Positions 8,266 to 17,272 of a stretch of DNA of 64,000 nt are shown piece after piece; position 1 is the first letter of the stretch, and every line of letters begins with the position of its first letter. Source of the stretch: Xaviernesmea oryzae (lineage in GTDB: Bacteria > Pseudomonadota > Alphaproteobacteria > Rhizobiales > Rhizobiaceae). The stretch lies in NCBI RefSeq assembly GCF_900177415.1, contig NZ_FXAF01000011.1, positions 744,001 through 808,000 on the forward strand. The letters run 5' to 3'. A program made the position numbers and the translations under genes. The notes beneath the pieces are model-generated. The model was not told where the DNA came from and made no database searches. It was given only the letters and a program-made list of their open reading frames with translations.

Positions 8266-9390
8266 ATGAATGAAATGATCAGATCGTTAGGCAAGGAATC
8301 GAGGCTTTCGACGGTCGGCGGCATAGACTGCGACCTGCATCCGGCCTCGCCGGCAACGACGACGCTGCTCCCTTATCTCGACGACTATTGGCGCGAGACC
8401 TTTGTCATGCGCGGCGTCGACCGGCTGAGTCTGGCGATGACGTCTTCGCCAGCCCACGCACCGATCAACGTCCGCGCCGACTGGAGGGCGAAGAGCGGTT
8501 TCGCCGGCGACACGCTGGAGACGGTCCGTTCACAGGCGCTCGATCCTTTCGGCACGCGGCTTGCGATCTGCAACGTCCTGCACGGCTCGATGATCATGCA
8601 TTCCGACGACATGGCTGCAGCCCTTTGCGGCGCGGTCAACGAATGGCTGGCGCGGGAATGGCTCGGCAAGGAACCGCGCTTGCGCGGATCGATCGCCGTC
8701 TCCGCCCAGAATGCCGAGCTTGCCGTCGCCGAGATCGAGAAGCGCGCCGACGACAATCGTTTCGTGCAGGTGCTGATCCTCGCCCAGAACGACGAACCGC
8801 TCGGCCGCCGCCGCTATTGGCCGATCTACGAGGCGGCAGCCCGCAACAAGCTGCCCGTCTGTATTCATGCCGGCGGCAGCAACCGCCATGCGCCGACCGC
8901 AACCGGCTGGCCGAGCTTCTTCGTGGAAGCCTATGTGGCGCAGGGTTCGATCTTCGAGAGCCAGTTGCTCAGCCTGGTCGCTGAGGGCGTCTTCCACAAG
9001 ATACCGGAGCTCAAGGTGGTCTTCGCCGAGAGCGGCTTCACCTGGCTTCCCTCCTTCTTCTGGCGGGCCGACAAGACCTGGCGCGGCGTCCGCGCCGAAA
9101 CGCCCTGGGTCACGGAGCAGCCGAGCGACATCGTCAAGCGGCACGTGCGCTTCACGCTGCAGCCGGTCGAGGCCCCGCTGGAGACCGACGCTCTCGTTCG
9201 AACGCTGGCCCACATCGACTGCGACGACATCCTGCTGTTCTCGACCGACTATCCGCATGCCCAGTTCGAAGGACTGAACGCACTTCCCGCCGCGCTCGGG
9301 GAAACGCTCGCCCGCAAGATCATGATCGACAATCCGCTCGCCACCTATCCGCGGATCGCCGCGGATTTCGGAAAGGAGGTCTCGAAATGA
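8266..9390 (+). CDS. Amidohydrolase family protein, subtype A copy 2 (A2)
   Basis: A 374-residue PF04909-type protein, paralogue of A1: GGIDCDLHPASP, LPYLDDYWRETFVMRGVDRL, RPEPRLRGS-like helix (KEPRLRGSIAVSAQN), VCIHAGGSNRHAPTATGWPSF and STDYPHAQFEGLNALP. The start ATG at 8266 follows GGAGCG. The stop overlaps the next start by four bases (ATGA). Divergence from A1 is substantial, so the duplication is not recent and the second pair may have a different specificity. Domain architecture is a single TIM barrel with no signal peptide, hence cytoplasmic. Confidence 0.8.
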   Translation: MNEMIRSLGKESRLSTVGGIDCDLHPASPATTTLLPYLDDYWRETFVMRGVDRLSLAMTSSPAHAPINVRADWRAKSGFAGDTLETVRSQALDPFGTRLAICNVLHGSMIMHSDDMAAALCGAVNEWLAREWLGKEPRLRGSIAVSAQNAELAVAEIEKRADDNRFVQVLILAQNDEPLGRRRYWPIYEAAARNKLPVCIHAGGSNRHAPTATGWPSFFVEAYVAQGSIFESQLLSLVAEGVFHKIPELKVVFAESGFTWLPSFFWRADKTWRGVRAETPWVTEQPSDIVKRHVRFTLQPVEAPLETDALVRTLAHIDCDDILLFSTDYPHAQFEGLNALPAALGETLARKIMIDNPLATYPRIAADFGKEVSK

Positions 9391-10493
9391 CGGAAGCACA
9401 GACACTCGAACGCCCGGTCGGGGCAAAGGCCAAATACAATCTGATCGATTGCGACATCCATCCGTCGATGAAGACGCCGGCGGAAATGCATCCGTATCTG
9501 TCGCAGCGCTGGCGGGATCATCTGGCCACCTATGGCGGCCATACCCGGCAGGGGCTTGCCGAAACGCTCTCCCATCCGCGCATGGTGCCGGAAGTCTCGC
9601 GCGTCGATTCCTGGCCGCCGGCCGGCGGACCGCCGGGCTCCGACCTGCCCTTCCTGCGCGAACAGCATCTCGACGGGCTCGGCATCGACATCGGCGTGCT
9701 TGTGCCGCTGCGCTTCAACGCCAGCGGCCAGCGCCATCCGGACTTTGCCGCCGCGATCGCCACAGCCATCAATGACTGGCAGGTCGGCAAATTCCTGGAA
9801 CCGGAACCGCGGCTGCGCGGCTCGATCATCGCCACACAGGAAGATCCGGCCAATGCCGTGGCAGAAATCAACCGCCGCGCCTCCGACAGGCGCTTTCTGC
9901 AGATCCTCCTGCCGCCGCGCTCCATCGAACCGCTCGGCAAGCGCCGTCACTGGCCGATCTTCGAGGCCGCGCTCAGCCATAACCTGCCGATCTCGATGCA
10001 TGTGGGGGGCATCGGCGGCCACCAGGCCACCGGCGCCGGCTGGCCTTCCTACTACATCGAGGAGCACCACAGCCAGGTGCAGACCATGCAGGCGATCATC
10101 GCCAGCCTGATCTTCGAAGGCGTCTTCGAGCAATTTCCGGACCTCAAGGTCTCCTTCGTCGAGGGCGGCTTCTCCTGGGTACCGGCCTATGGCTGGCGCA
10201 TGGACAAGGCCTGGGCGGCCATGCGCGACGAGGTTCCGCATGTGAAGCGGCCGCCGTCCGAATACCTCAGACAGAACGTCTGGTTCACGACCCAGCCGAT
10301 GGAGGAGCCGAACCCGGCCAGGAACCTCACCGATACGCTGAACTGGATCGGCGCGGACCGGCTGATGTTCTCGACCGACTATCCGCACTGGGATTTCGAC
10401 GATCCCCGCTATGCCTTCAAGGTGCCGCTCACCGCGGCAGAAAAAGCGGCGATCTTCGCCGGAAACGCTGTCAACTTCTATGGATTGAACTGA
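9387..10493 (+). CDS. Amidohydrolase family protein, subtype B copy 2 (B2)
   Basis: A 368-residue PF04909-type protein, paralogue of B1: LIDCDIHPSMKTP, RWRDHLATYGGH, SWPPAGGPPGSDLPFLREQ, ISMHVGGIGGHQATGAGW, EVPHVKRPPSEYLRQN and STDYPHWDFDDPRYAFKVPL. A strong site, AAAGGAGG, precedes the ATG, which overlaps the A2 stop. With A2 it forms the second A-B pair of the operon. Stop at 10493 is followed after two bases by the Rieske gene. Cytoplasmic; reaction unknown. Confidence 0.8.
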   Translation: MTEAQTLERPVGAKAKYNLIDCDIHPSMKTPAEMHPYLSQRWRDHLATYGGHTRQGLAETLSHPRMVPEVSRVDSWPPAGGPPGSDLPFLREQHLDGLGIDIGVLVPLRFNASGQRHPDFAAAIATAINDWQVGKFLEPEPRLRGSIIATQEDPANAVAEINRRASDRRFLQILLPPRSIEPLGKRRHWPIFEAALSHNLPISMHVGGIGGHQATGAGWPSYYIEEHHSQVQTMQAIIASLIFEGVFEQFPDLKVSFVEGGFSWVPAYGWRMDKAWAAMRDEVPHVKRPPSEYLRQNVWFTTQPMEEPNPARNLTDTLNWIGADRLMFSTDYPHWDFDDPRYAFKVPLTAAEKAAIFAGNAVNFYGLN

Positions 10494-10495
10494 GA

Positions 10496-10909
10496 ATGGC
10501 TCGTCACGTCGTCGCCAAGGTCGATGAACTCGATATCGGCAAATCGAAACTGGTGAAGGTCGCAGGCCGCGACATCGCCCTCTTCAACGTCAAAGGCGAG
10601 TTCTTCGCCATCGCCAACCGTTGCCCGCATGAGGGCGCCGACCTCTGCCGGGGCCAGATGGTGGGGCTCGCCGAATCCGACGAACCGGGCCAGTACCGCA
10701 TGACGCGGCACGGCGAGCTCGTTCGCTGCCCCTGGCACGGCTGGGAATTCGACATCCGCACCGGCAAATCCTGGTGCGACCCGGCGCGCACGCGGGTGAA
10801 AAGCTTCGACGTCTCCGTCGCCAGCGGCGGAGCGCTCGTGGAAGGTCCCTATCAGGCCGAAACCTTTCCGGTCTCCATCGATGAAGACTACGTGGTCGTG
10901 GAGATCTGA
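10496..10909 (+). CDS. Rieske [2Fe-2S] ferredoxin-like protein
   Basis: A 137-residue stand-alone Rieske domain. The first cluster motif is NRCPHEG with ligands C43 and H45; the second is VRCPWHGWEFD with ligands C78 and H81. The gap between the two ligand pairs (32 residues) is longer than the roughly 15-17 usual in Rieske ferredoxins, because of an inserted segment rich in Glu/Asp and Arg. No signal peptide or other domain. It is translated almost directly after B2 and precedes an ABC binding protein. Rieske ferredoxins normally feed electrons to a ring-hydroxylating oxygenase, but no oxygenase alpha subunit is present in the window, so its partner is unknown; fusing redox and amidohydrolase steps in one operon is unusual. 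Confidence 0.85.
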   Translation: MARHVVAKVDELDIGKSKLVKVAGRDIALFNVKGEFFAIANRCPHEGADLCRGQMVGLAESDEPGQYRMTRHGELVRCPWHGWEFDIRTGKSWCDPARTRVKSFDVSVASGGALVEGPYQAETFPVSIDEDYVVVEI

Positions 10910-10943
10910 ACGTCCATCAAGCGAGCACTCCAGGGAGGAGAAA

Positions 10944-11963
10944 ATGTCGTTTATCCGGAAATTGACCGCATTCGCGCTCGGCGCAATGCTCGCTGCACCT
11001 GCGCTTGCGCAGGATGCCGGCTGGGACAAGGTGGTGGAAGCCGCCAAGAAAGAAGGAACGGTCACCGTCTACAACTCGCAGCTCGGCGCGCCGAATTTCG
11101 TCGCCGTCATCGAGTCCTTTCAGGAGAAATATGGCATCAAGGTCGAGTCGCTGGACGTGCGCGCAAGCGAACTCACCGAACGCCTGCGCTCCGAACAGAC
11201 CGCCGGCCGCTACCTCGCCGACATCCAGATGCACTCGGCGAATTCGATCGAAACGGGCAAGGCTCAGGGCATTGCCGTCGAACCGCTCGGCAATATCCCG
11301 AACGTCGCCAATATCCGCGACGACATGAAGAAGGAAGTGTCCGACGATCATGTGCCGGGTTTTCTGCAGGCCTATGGCATTCTGGTGAATACCGGCCTCG
11401 TGAAGCCGGAGGACGAGCCGAAGAGCTGGAAAGACCTTGCCGACCCGAAATGGAAAGGCAAGATCCTTTCCGACGACATGCGTCCGCTCGGCTCCGGCGG
11501 CACCATGTTCGTGGTCTTCAACAAGTCCTTCGGCCAGGCGTTCAACGAAAAGCTCGCCGAAAACAAGCCGGTCTTCAGCCGCGACCTGCGCAACGACGCG
11601 CGCCGCGTGGCCCGCGGCGAATATCCGATCTACATCCCGCAGATGTTCGCCTTCGCCAACGATCTGCAGGGTCTGCCGATCAAGGTCGTGGTGCCGGAGG
11701 AAGGCGTTCCCTATGTCTCGATCCACTTCGCGATCATGAAGAACGCGCCGCATCCGAACGCGGCCAGGCTCTTCATCAACCATTTCCTCGAGATGGAATC
11801 GCAGGTCACCTACGCCAAGGCCTGGATGCTGCCGGTGGTGAAAGGCGTGGAAGATCAGCTGGACCCCGAATCCAAGCGCTTCGCCAGCGCAAAGCTGCTC
11901 GGCACCCGCGAACTGGACGAATACGGTCCGATGATGGATCTTGCCAAGAAGATCTATCCATAA
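10944..11963 (+). CDS. ABC transporter substrate-binding protein (Fe3+-type), orphan paralogue
   Basis: A 339-residue periplasmic binding protein starting at the ATG at 10944, with GGGAGGAG 4-5 bases upstream; the longer frame from 10881 overlaps the Rieske gene and lacks support. Residues 1-22 form a Sec signal peptide ending ALA before QDAGW. The mature sequence (WDKVVEAAKKEGTVTVYNSQ) and the KPEDEPKSWKDLADPKW block show it is a paralogue of the binding protein at 3337-4398, which uses a Tat signal instead. No permease or ATPase follows it. It probably supplies the importer encoded at 316-3263 with a second or related substrate. Confidence 0.9.
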   Translation: MSFIRKLTAFALGAMLAAPALAQDAGWDKVVEAAKKEGTVTVYNSQLGAPNFVAVIESFQEKYGIKVESLDVRASELTERLRSEQTAGRYLADIQMHSANSIETGKAQGIAVEPLGNIPNVANIRDDMKKEVSDDHVPGFLQAYGILVNTGLVKPEDEPKSWKDLADPKWKGKILSDDMRPLGSGGTMFVVFNKSFGQAFNEKLAENKPVFSRDLRNDARRVARGEYPIYIPQMFAFANDLQGLPIKVVVPEEGVPYVSIHFAIMKNAPHPNAARLFINHFLEMESQVTYAKAWMLPVVKGVEDQLDPESKRFASAKLLGTRELDEYGPMMDLAKKIYP

Positions 11964-12002
11964 GGTCGGGCGATCCTAAAAACATCCTCTCTGGATGGAA
12001 GA

Positions 12003-12039
12003 GACGGTGTGTCGCCCGCGCGGTTGGCGACACACCGTC
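12003..12039. terminator. 14-bp perfect stem-loop after the orphan binding-protein gene
   Basis: GACGGTGTGTCGCC (12003-12016) pairs perfectly with 12026-12039 around a 9-nt loop, 40 bp past the stop codon at 11963. There is no clear T-run. It probably ends or stabilises the amidohydrolase/Rieske/binding-protein transcript. The rest of 11964-12222 contains no gene that I can see. Confidence 0.65.
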
Positions 12040-12222
12040 CGCATCGCGCATAAGGTAATCCCCACCACGACCTAAACCTTTCTATCGCAAAGGAAATGCG
12101 CTTCCGCCCGCCCGGTCGACGAGAATTTGTTCCCGGAGGCATGGAAGTGAAATTTCCTGCCTGTGCGGCGGACGATTTCGCTGGCAATATCCTGTTCGAA
12201 AAGCTGGACGCAGGAGAGAGCC

Positions 12223-13833
12223 ATGACGATCGCCGACCTATCCCGACGCACTCTTTTACAGGCGGGCGCCGCCCTGCTCGCCTCGACGGCGCTCCCCACT
12301 TTCGCCCGCGCCCAGAATGCGCCTTCCGGTGGCCGCCTCATCGTCGCCGCCGATTCCGAGCCGAAGAACCTCAATCCGGCGATCGTTGCCTCCAACGGCG
12401 TTTTCTTCGTCGCCAGCAAGGTGGTCGAGCCGCTCGCCGAAGCCTCGTTCGAGGGCAAGGACGGTCTTTCTCCGCGTCTGGCGACCTCCTGGGAAGGCTC
12501 TGCGGACGGCAAGTCCGTCACCTTCAAGCTGCGCGAAGGCGTGAAATGGCACGACGGCAAGCCCTTTACCTCCGCCGACGTCGCCTTCTCCGCCCTCAGC
12601 ATCTGGAAGCCGCTGCAGAATCTCGGCCGCCTCGTCTTCGCCAATCTCGAAGCCGTCGACACGCCGGATGAAACGACGGCGGTCTTCCGCTTCTCCAAGC
12701 CGACGCCGCTGCAGCTCATCCGCAACGCGCTGCCGGTCGTCAGCAGCGTCGTACCGAAGCACGTCTATGAAGGCACCGACATCGGCGCCAATCCGGCCAA
12801 TGTGAAGCTTGTCGGCACCGGCCCGTTCAAGTTCACCGAGTACAAGCCGGGCGAATATTACCGCCTAACCAGGAACGAGGATTATTGGGCGGAGGGTGAG
12901 CCGAAGCTGGACGAGGTCATCTTCCGCGTGCTGCCGGATCGTGCCGGGGCCGGCGCCGCGCTGGAGGCGGAGGAAATCCAGCTTGCCGCCTTCTCCGCCG
13001 TGCCGCTCACCGATCTCGACCGCATTTCGAAGGTGCCGGGCATCAAGGTGATTTCGAAGGGCTACGAGGCCCTCACCTACCAGCTCGTGGTGGAGATCAA
13101 CCATCGCCGCAAGGAGCTGGCCGACCTCAAGGTACGCCAGGCGATCGCCCATGCGATCGACAGGAAATTCGTCGTCGACACGATCTTCCTCGGCTACGCC
13201 GCCGCCTCCACCGGTCCCGTGCCGAAGAATGCACCGGAATTCTACGACGCCGACGTACCCACCTATGATTTCGACATCGCCAAGGCCAACGCCCTGCTCG
13301 ACGAGGCCGGCTACAAGAAGGGCGCCAACGGCACCCGCTTTTCGCTGAAGCTTCGCCCCGCTCCCTATTTCAACGAAACGAAGCAGTTCGGAGACTACCT
13401 GCGCCAGGCGCTGGCCGCCGTCGGCATCGACGCCCAGTTGGTGAATGCGGATTCCGCCGCGCATCAGAAGGCGGTCTATACGGATCACGATTTCGACCTG
13501 GCGGTCGCACCGCCCGTCTTCCGCGGCGATCCGGCGATTTCGACCACCATCCTTGTAAAATCCGGAACGCCCGCCGGCGTCCCTTTTTCGAACCAGGGCG
13601 GGTATGCGAACAAGGAGCTGGACGATATCATCGCCAAAGCAGCCGAGACCGTCGATACGGCGGCGCGCACGGACCTTTACCGTCAGTTCCAGAAGCTTGT
13701 CGCGGCCGACCTGCCGCTGATCAACGTCGCCGAATGGGGCTTCATCACGGTGGCACGCGACACGGTGCTGAACGTCTCCAACAATCCGCGCTGGGCGGTA
13801 TCGAACTGGGCGGATACCGCGCTGCAATCGTGA
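12223..13833 (+). CDS. Peptide/nickel-type ABC substrate-binding protein (family 5, Tat signal)
   Basis: A 536-residue family 5 (DppA/OppA-like) periplasmic binding protein. The ATG at 12223 follows CAGGAGAG; the frame from 12163 adds an unsupported leader. The N-terminus carries SRRTLLQ (residues 7-13), a hydrophobic stretch and ARAQ, so Tat export is likely. Typical family blocks are seen: SEPKNLNPAI, LREGVKWHDGKPFTSADVAFS, GTGPFKFTEYKPGEYYRLTRN, VRQAIAHAIDR. It is first in a five-gene ABC operon ending with an aminotransferase. Substrate not predicted with confidence; the family carries peptides, nickel, opines and amino-sugar compounds. Confidence 0.9.
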   Translation: MTIADLSRRTLLQAGAALLASTALPTFARAQNAPSGGRLIVAADSEPKNLNPAIVASNGVFFVASKVVEPLAEASFEGKDGLSPRLATSWEGSADGKSVTFKLREGVKWHDGKPFTSADVAFSALSIWKPLQNLGRLVFANLEAVDTPDETTAVFRFSKPTPLQLIRNALPVVSSVVPKHVYEGTDIGANPANVKLVGTGPFKFTEYKPGEYYRLTRNEDYWAEGEPKLDEVIFRVLPDRAGAGAALEAEEIQLAAFSAVPLTDLDRISKVPGIKVISKGYEALTYQLVVEINHRRKELADLKVRQAIAHAIDRKFVVDTIFLGYAAASTGPVPKNAPEFYDADVPTYDFDIAKANALLDEAGYKKGANGTRFSLKLRPAPYFNETKQFGDYLRQALAAVGIDAQLVNADSAAHQKAVYTDHDFDLAVAPPVFRGDPAISTTILVKSGTPAGVPFSNQGGYANKELDDIIAKAAETVDTAARTDLYRQFQKLVAADLPLINVAEWGFITVARDTVLNVSNNPRWAVSNWADTALQS

Positions 13834-13876
13834 TAGGGTCGCTCTCCAGCAACCGAGTCCCGAGGCCTCAAGCAGC

Positions 13877-14866
13877 GTGAACCGTGCCCTTCGATTGATC
13901 CGGCGCCGCGCGATCAGCAGCATTCCCGTGCTGCTGATCGTCATCGTTCTCACCTTTCTGCTGCTCGAATCGGCCTCCGGCGATGCGGTCGACGCCTATC
14001 TGCTCTCGATCGGCGGCGGAGACGCTACGGTCGCGCAATCGCTGCGGCAGGCTTACGGCCTTGACCAGTCCATGCCCGCGCGGCTCTGGCTTTATGTCTC
14101 GTCGCTGGCGAAGCTCGATCTCGGCTGGTCGGTCACCTTCGGCCGGCCGGTGCTTGACCTGATCCTCGAACGCCTGCCGAACACATTGCTGCTGATGGGC
14201 AGCGCCACGGCACTCTCGTTCGGGCTCGGCTCGGCGCTCGGCATTCTCGCCGGCGCGAAACCGGAGAGCCTGCGGGACCGAGCGCTCTCGACCGTTTCCC
14301 TGATCCTTTACGCGATCCCGAGCTTCTGGCTCGGCCTGGTGCTCAGCATCATCTTTGCGGTACAGCTTCGCTGGCTTCCCACCTCCGGCATCGAAACCAT
14401 CGCGTCGGGAAAAACCGGCCTCACCCGCGCTGCAGACATCGCCGCACATCTCGTGCTGCCGGTCGCAGCACTTGCCCTCATCTACATGGCGCTCTTCCTG
14501 CGCGTCACGCGTGCCGGCATGGCGGAGGTCTGGCGGCTCGATTTCGTGCTCTTCGCGCGCTCGAAGGGGCTTTCCCGCGCCCGCATCGTGCTGCGCCACG
14601 TGGCGCGCAATGCATTGCTGCCGCTCGTGACCATGCTCGGCCTGCAATCGGCCGCCATGCTCGGCGGCAGCGTCGTCATCGAAAGCATTTTTGCCATCCC
14701 AGGCTTCGGCCGTCTGGCGCAGGAGGCCGTCAGCGGCCGCGACGCGCCGCTCCTGATGGGCATCATCGTCGTCAGCGCCGTGCTCGTCATCTGCGTCAAC
14801 CTGGTGGTCGACATCGTTTATGCCGCGCTCGACCCGCGCGTCGGCGCCTCGGAGAGCGGCGGATGA
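13877..14866 (+). CDS. Peptide-type ABC transporter permease (DppB-like)
   Basis: A 329-residue inner-membrane permease starting at GTG 13877. A first transmembrane helix lies at about residues 14-33, then a periplasmic loop with YGLDQSMPARLWLYVSSLAKLDLGWS, typical of DppB/OppB, and the EAA-like loop RSKGLSRARIVLRHVARNALLP. Its last codon overlaps the start of the next permease (ATGA). Forms the membrane channel with the next gene. Confidence 0.9.
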   Translation: MNRALRLIRRRAISSIPVLLIVIVLTFLLLESASGDAVDAYLLSIGGGDATVAQSLRQAYGLDQSMPARLWLYVSSLAKLDLGWSVTFGRPVLDLILERLPNTLLLMGSATALSFGLGSALGILAGAKPESLRDRALSTVSLILYAIPSFWLGLVLSIIFAVQLRWLPTSGIETIASGKTGLTRAADIAAHLVLPVAALALIYMALFLRVTRAGMAEVWRLDFVLFARSKGLSRARIVLRHVARNALLPLVTMLGLQSAAMLGGSVVIESIFAIPGFGRLAQEAVSGRDAPLLMGIIVVSAVLVICVNLVVDIVYAALDPRVGASESGG

Positions 14867-15693
14867 GGTTGATTCGAAATCTCATCAGAACGCCGGAAGG
14901 CGCGATCGGGCTTGGCATTTTGGCTCTGCTGGTGCTGATCGCCCTCTTGGCACCCGCGCTCTCTCCCGGCGACCCGCTGAAGATTGCCGCGCGCCCGCTG
15001 CTCCCACCCTTCACCGACGTCAATTTCCCGCTTGGCACAGATCGTCTCGGCCGCGACGTGCTTGCCGGCATCATCCACGGCACACGCACCTCGCTTGCGG
15101 TCGGGATCGCAGCGGCGCTCGCCGCGATCGCAATCGGCCTCTGCGTCGGGCTGGCGGCCGGCTTTGCCGGAGGGCTGGTCGACGAAGCGCTGATGCGTGT
15201 GGTCGATGCTTTCCAGATCGTCCCGAGCTTTCTGCTGGCGCTCGCCTTCGTCAGCGTCATCGGCGCCTCGGTGCCCGTCGTCGTGCTTGCGATCGCGCTC
15301 GGTGCATGGGCCGATCCGGCGCGGCTGACACGCGCCCAGGTGCTCTCGATCCGCGAACGGGATTATATCGCGTCGGCGCGGGTGATCGGCATGCATCCGG
15401 TGGAGATCGCCTTCAAGGAAATCCTGCCGAACGCGCTGCCGCCCGTTCTGGCGCTCTCCGCCATCATCGTCGCGGCTGCGATCCTCACCGAGGCGGCCCT
15501 CTCCTTCCTAGGCCTCGGCGATCCGAATGTGGTCACCTGGGGTTCGATGATCGCGGAGGGCCGCAACATCCTGCGCTCTTCGCCGTCGCTGTCGATCTTT
15601 CCCGGCATTGCGCTGGTGGTGACGGTCGTCGGCGTCTATCTCTTCAGCGAAGGCCTCACCAATGCGCTTGCCGGACGAAGGAGCGAAGCATGA
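14863..15693 (+). CDS. Peptide-type ABC transporter permease (DppC-like)
   Basis: A 276-residue permease of the DppC/OppC group. Marks include PLGTDRLGRDVLAGIIHGTRTSL, the periplasmic signature of this subfamily, and the EAA-type loop with SARVIGMHPVEIAFKEILPNALPP, then LTEAALSFLGLGDPN. The start overlaps the DppB-like stop and its own stop overlaps the next start by four bases, so the operon is translationally coupled. Confidence 0.9.
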   Translation: MRLIRNLIRTPEGAIGLGILALLVLIALLAPALSPGDPLKIAARPLLPPFTDVNFPLGTDRLGRDVLAGIIHGTRTSLAVGIAAALAAIAIGLCVGLAAGFAGGLVDEALMRVVDAFQIVPSFLLALAFVSVIGASVPVVVLAIALGAWADPARLTRAQVLSIRERDYIASARVIGMHPVEIAFKEILPNALPPVLALSAIIVAAAILTEAALSFLGLGDPNVVTWGSMIAEGRNILRSSPSLSIFPGIALVVTVVGVYLFSEGLTNALAGRRSEA

Positions 15694-16472
15694 GCGTGCT
15701 TTGCGAAATCAGAAACCTTTCGGTCACCTATCGCGGCCAGAAGATACCGGCGCTGAAAGGCATCGACCTTGACGTCATTGCCGGGGAGCGCCTGGCGATC
15801 ATTGGCGAAAGCGGCTCCGGCAAAAGCACGTTGGCCCGTGCCGTTGCGGGGCTCTTGCCATCCGGCTCGGTGACGAGCGGCGGAATGCGCTGGTCGTCTG
15901 GTCATCCGCTTCAGCCCGGACGCGATCTCGGCTTCGTCTTCCAGGACCCGTCCGCCAGCCTCAATCCGGTGCTGACGATCGGCGAACAGGTCGCCGAAGG
16001 CGCCCGCCGGCATCTCGGGCTTTCATGGAACAGGGCCTATTCCCGGGCGCTGGACATGCTGGAACGGGTCCATATTCCTGAGCCCGACAAGGCACTCAAG
16101 GCGTTTCCGCATCAGCTTTCGGGCGGCCAGCGCCAGCGGGTTGCGATCGCGGCCGCACTTGCGGCAAAACCCGGCTTCCTCATCGCCGACGAGGCGACCA
16201 GCGCGCTCGACATGGTGGTTCAAGCCGAGATCGTCTCGCTGCTCGACGAGCTCGTCCGCGAAGCCGGGATGACCCTGCTTTTCATCACGCACGACATCGC
16301 GCTTGCGTCGGGCTTCGCCGATCGGGTGGCGATCTTCAAGGATGGCCGCCTGGTCGAATCCGGCCCGATGGGCGCCGTCCTGGCGACGCCCCAGGAAGCC
16401 TATACGAAAGCGCTGATCGCCAATCATCGCGATCTCTCAACGCCGCCCCTTGTCCGTGAGGTGGCATCATGA
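15690..16472 (+). CDS. ABC transporter ATP-binding protein (DppD-like)
   Basis: A 260-residue ATPase. Starts at ATG 15690, overlapping the upstream stop; the longer frame is just an open extension. Walker A GESGSGKST, signature LSGGQRQRVA, Walker B FLIADEATSALD and switch His in LFITHDIA are intact. Somewhat short for DppD because it lacks much of the C-terminal oligopeptide-transporter extension. Pairs with the next ATPase. Confidence 0.9.
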   Translation: MSVLCEIRNLSVTYRGQKIPALKGIDLDVIAGERLAIIGESGSGKSTLARAVAGLLPSGSVTSGGMRWSSGHPLQPGRDLGFVFQDPSASLNPVLTIGEQVAEGARRHLGLSWNRAYSRALDMLERVHIPEPDKALKAFPHQLSGGQRQRVAIAAALAAKPGFLIADEATSALDMVVQAEIVSLLDELVREAGMTLLFITHDIALASGFADRVAIFKDGRLVESGPMGAVLATPQEAYTKALIANHRDLSTPPLVREVAS

Positions 16473-17272
16473 CGCTGCTGTCGGTCGAAAATCTCTCCAA
16501 GCGTTTTTCCTCGGGCGGTCGCCAGGTCGCAGCGCTCCACGATGTCTCCTTCATGCTTGCGGCAGGGGAGACGCTCGGGCTCGTCGGCGCCTCCGGTAGC
16601 GGAAAATCGACCCTTGCCCGCATCCTCATGCGGCTGATCCCCGCCGATGCTGGGAGGATCCGCTTCGACGGCGAAGACTGGCTTGCGCTTACCGGACCTG
16701 AACTGCGTCGCCGGCGTGCGAAAATGCAGATGGTGTTCCAGGACGTGCTCGGCGCCTTCAACCCGCGCGCCACGGTCGCGTCCGTGCTGGACGATCCGCT
16801 GCGCATCCACGGCATCGTGCCGAAAAACGAAAGACCGAAGGAGATCGCCACGCTGCTCGACCGCGTCGGTCTGTCGGCGAGCTATGCGGAACGCTCCATC
16901 CGTGAAGTCTCCGGCGGCCAGAGGCAGCGGATCGCGATCGCCCGCGCCATCGCCACCCGGCCGTTGCTGATCGTCCTCGACGAAGCCGTCTCGGCGCTCG
17001 ATGTCTCGATCCGGGGAAAGATCCTCGAACTGCTCGTCGAGTTGCAAGAGGAGCGCGGTATCGCCTATCTCTTCGTCTCGCATGATCTCGCCGTGCTGCG
17101 CGCCGTCTCGCACCGGATCGCCGTCATGGATGCCGGGCGCCTGGTGGAAACCGGAACCGCTCGCCAGGTGATCGACAATCCGCAATCCTCGGCAGCGCGG
17201 GCGCTGATCGCCGCCGTGCCGCGCTTTGCTACCGGGACATCTGCCGGAATTTCGGAAGGACACGACTCATGA
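16469..17272 (+). CDS. ABC transporter ATP-binding protein (DppF-like)
   Basis: A 267-residue ATPase, second of the pair. Walker A GASGSGKST, Q-loop in MVFQDVLGAFNP, signature VSGGQRQRIA (Val for Leu), Walker B LIVLDEAVSALD, switch His in LFVSHDLA. Four-base overlaps with both neighbours. The pair makes a heterodimeric motor for the DppBC-like channel. Confidence 0.9.
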   Translation: MTLLSVENLSKRFSSGGRQVAALHDVSFMLAAGETLGLVGASGSGKSTLARILMRLIPADAGRIRFDGEDWLALTGPELRRRRAKMQMVFQDVLGAFNPRATVASVLDDPLRIHGIVPKNERPKEIATLLDRVGLSASYAERSIREVSGGQRQRIAIARAIATRPLLIVLDEAVSALDVSIRGKILELLVELQEERGIAYLFVSHDLAVLRAVSHRIAVMDAGRLVETGTARQVIDNPQSSAARALIAAVPRFATGTSAGISEGHDS

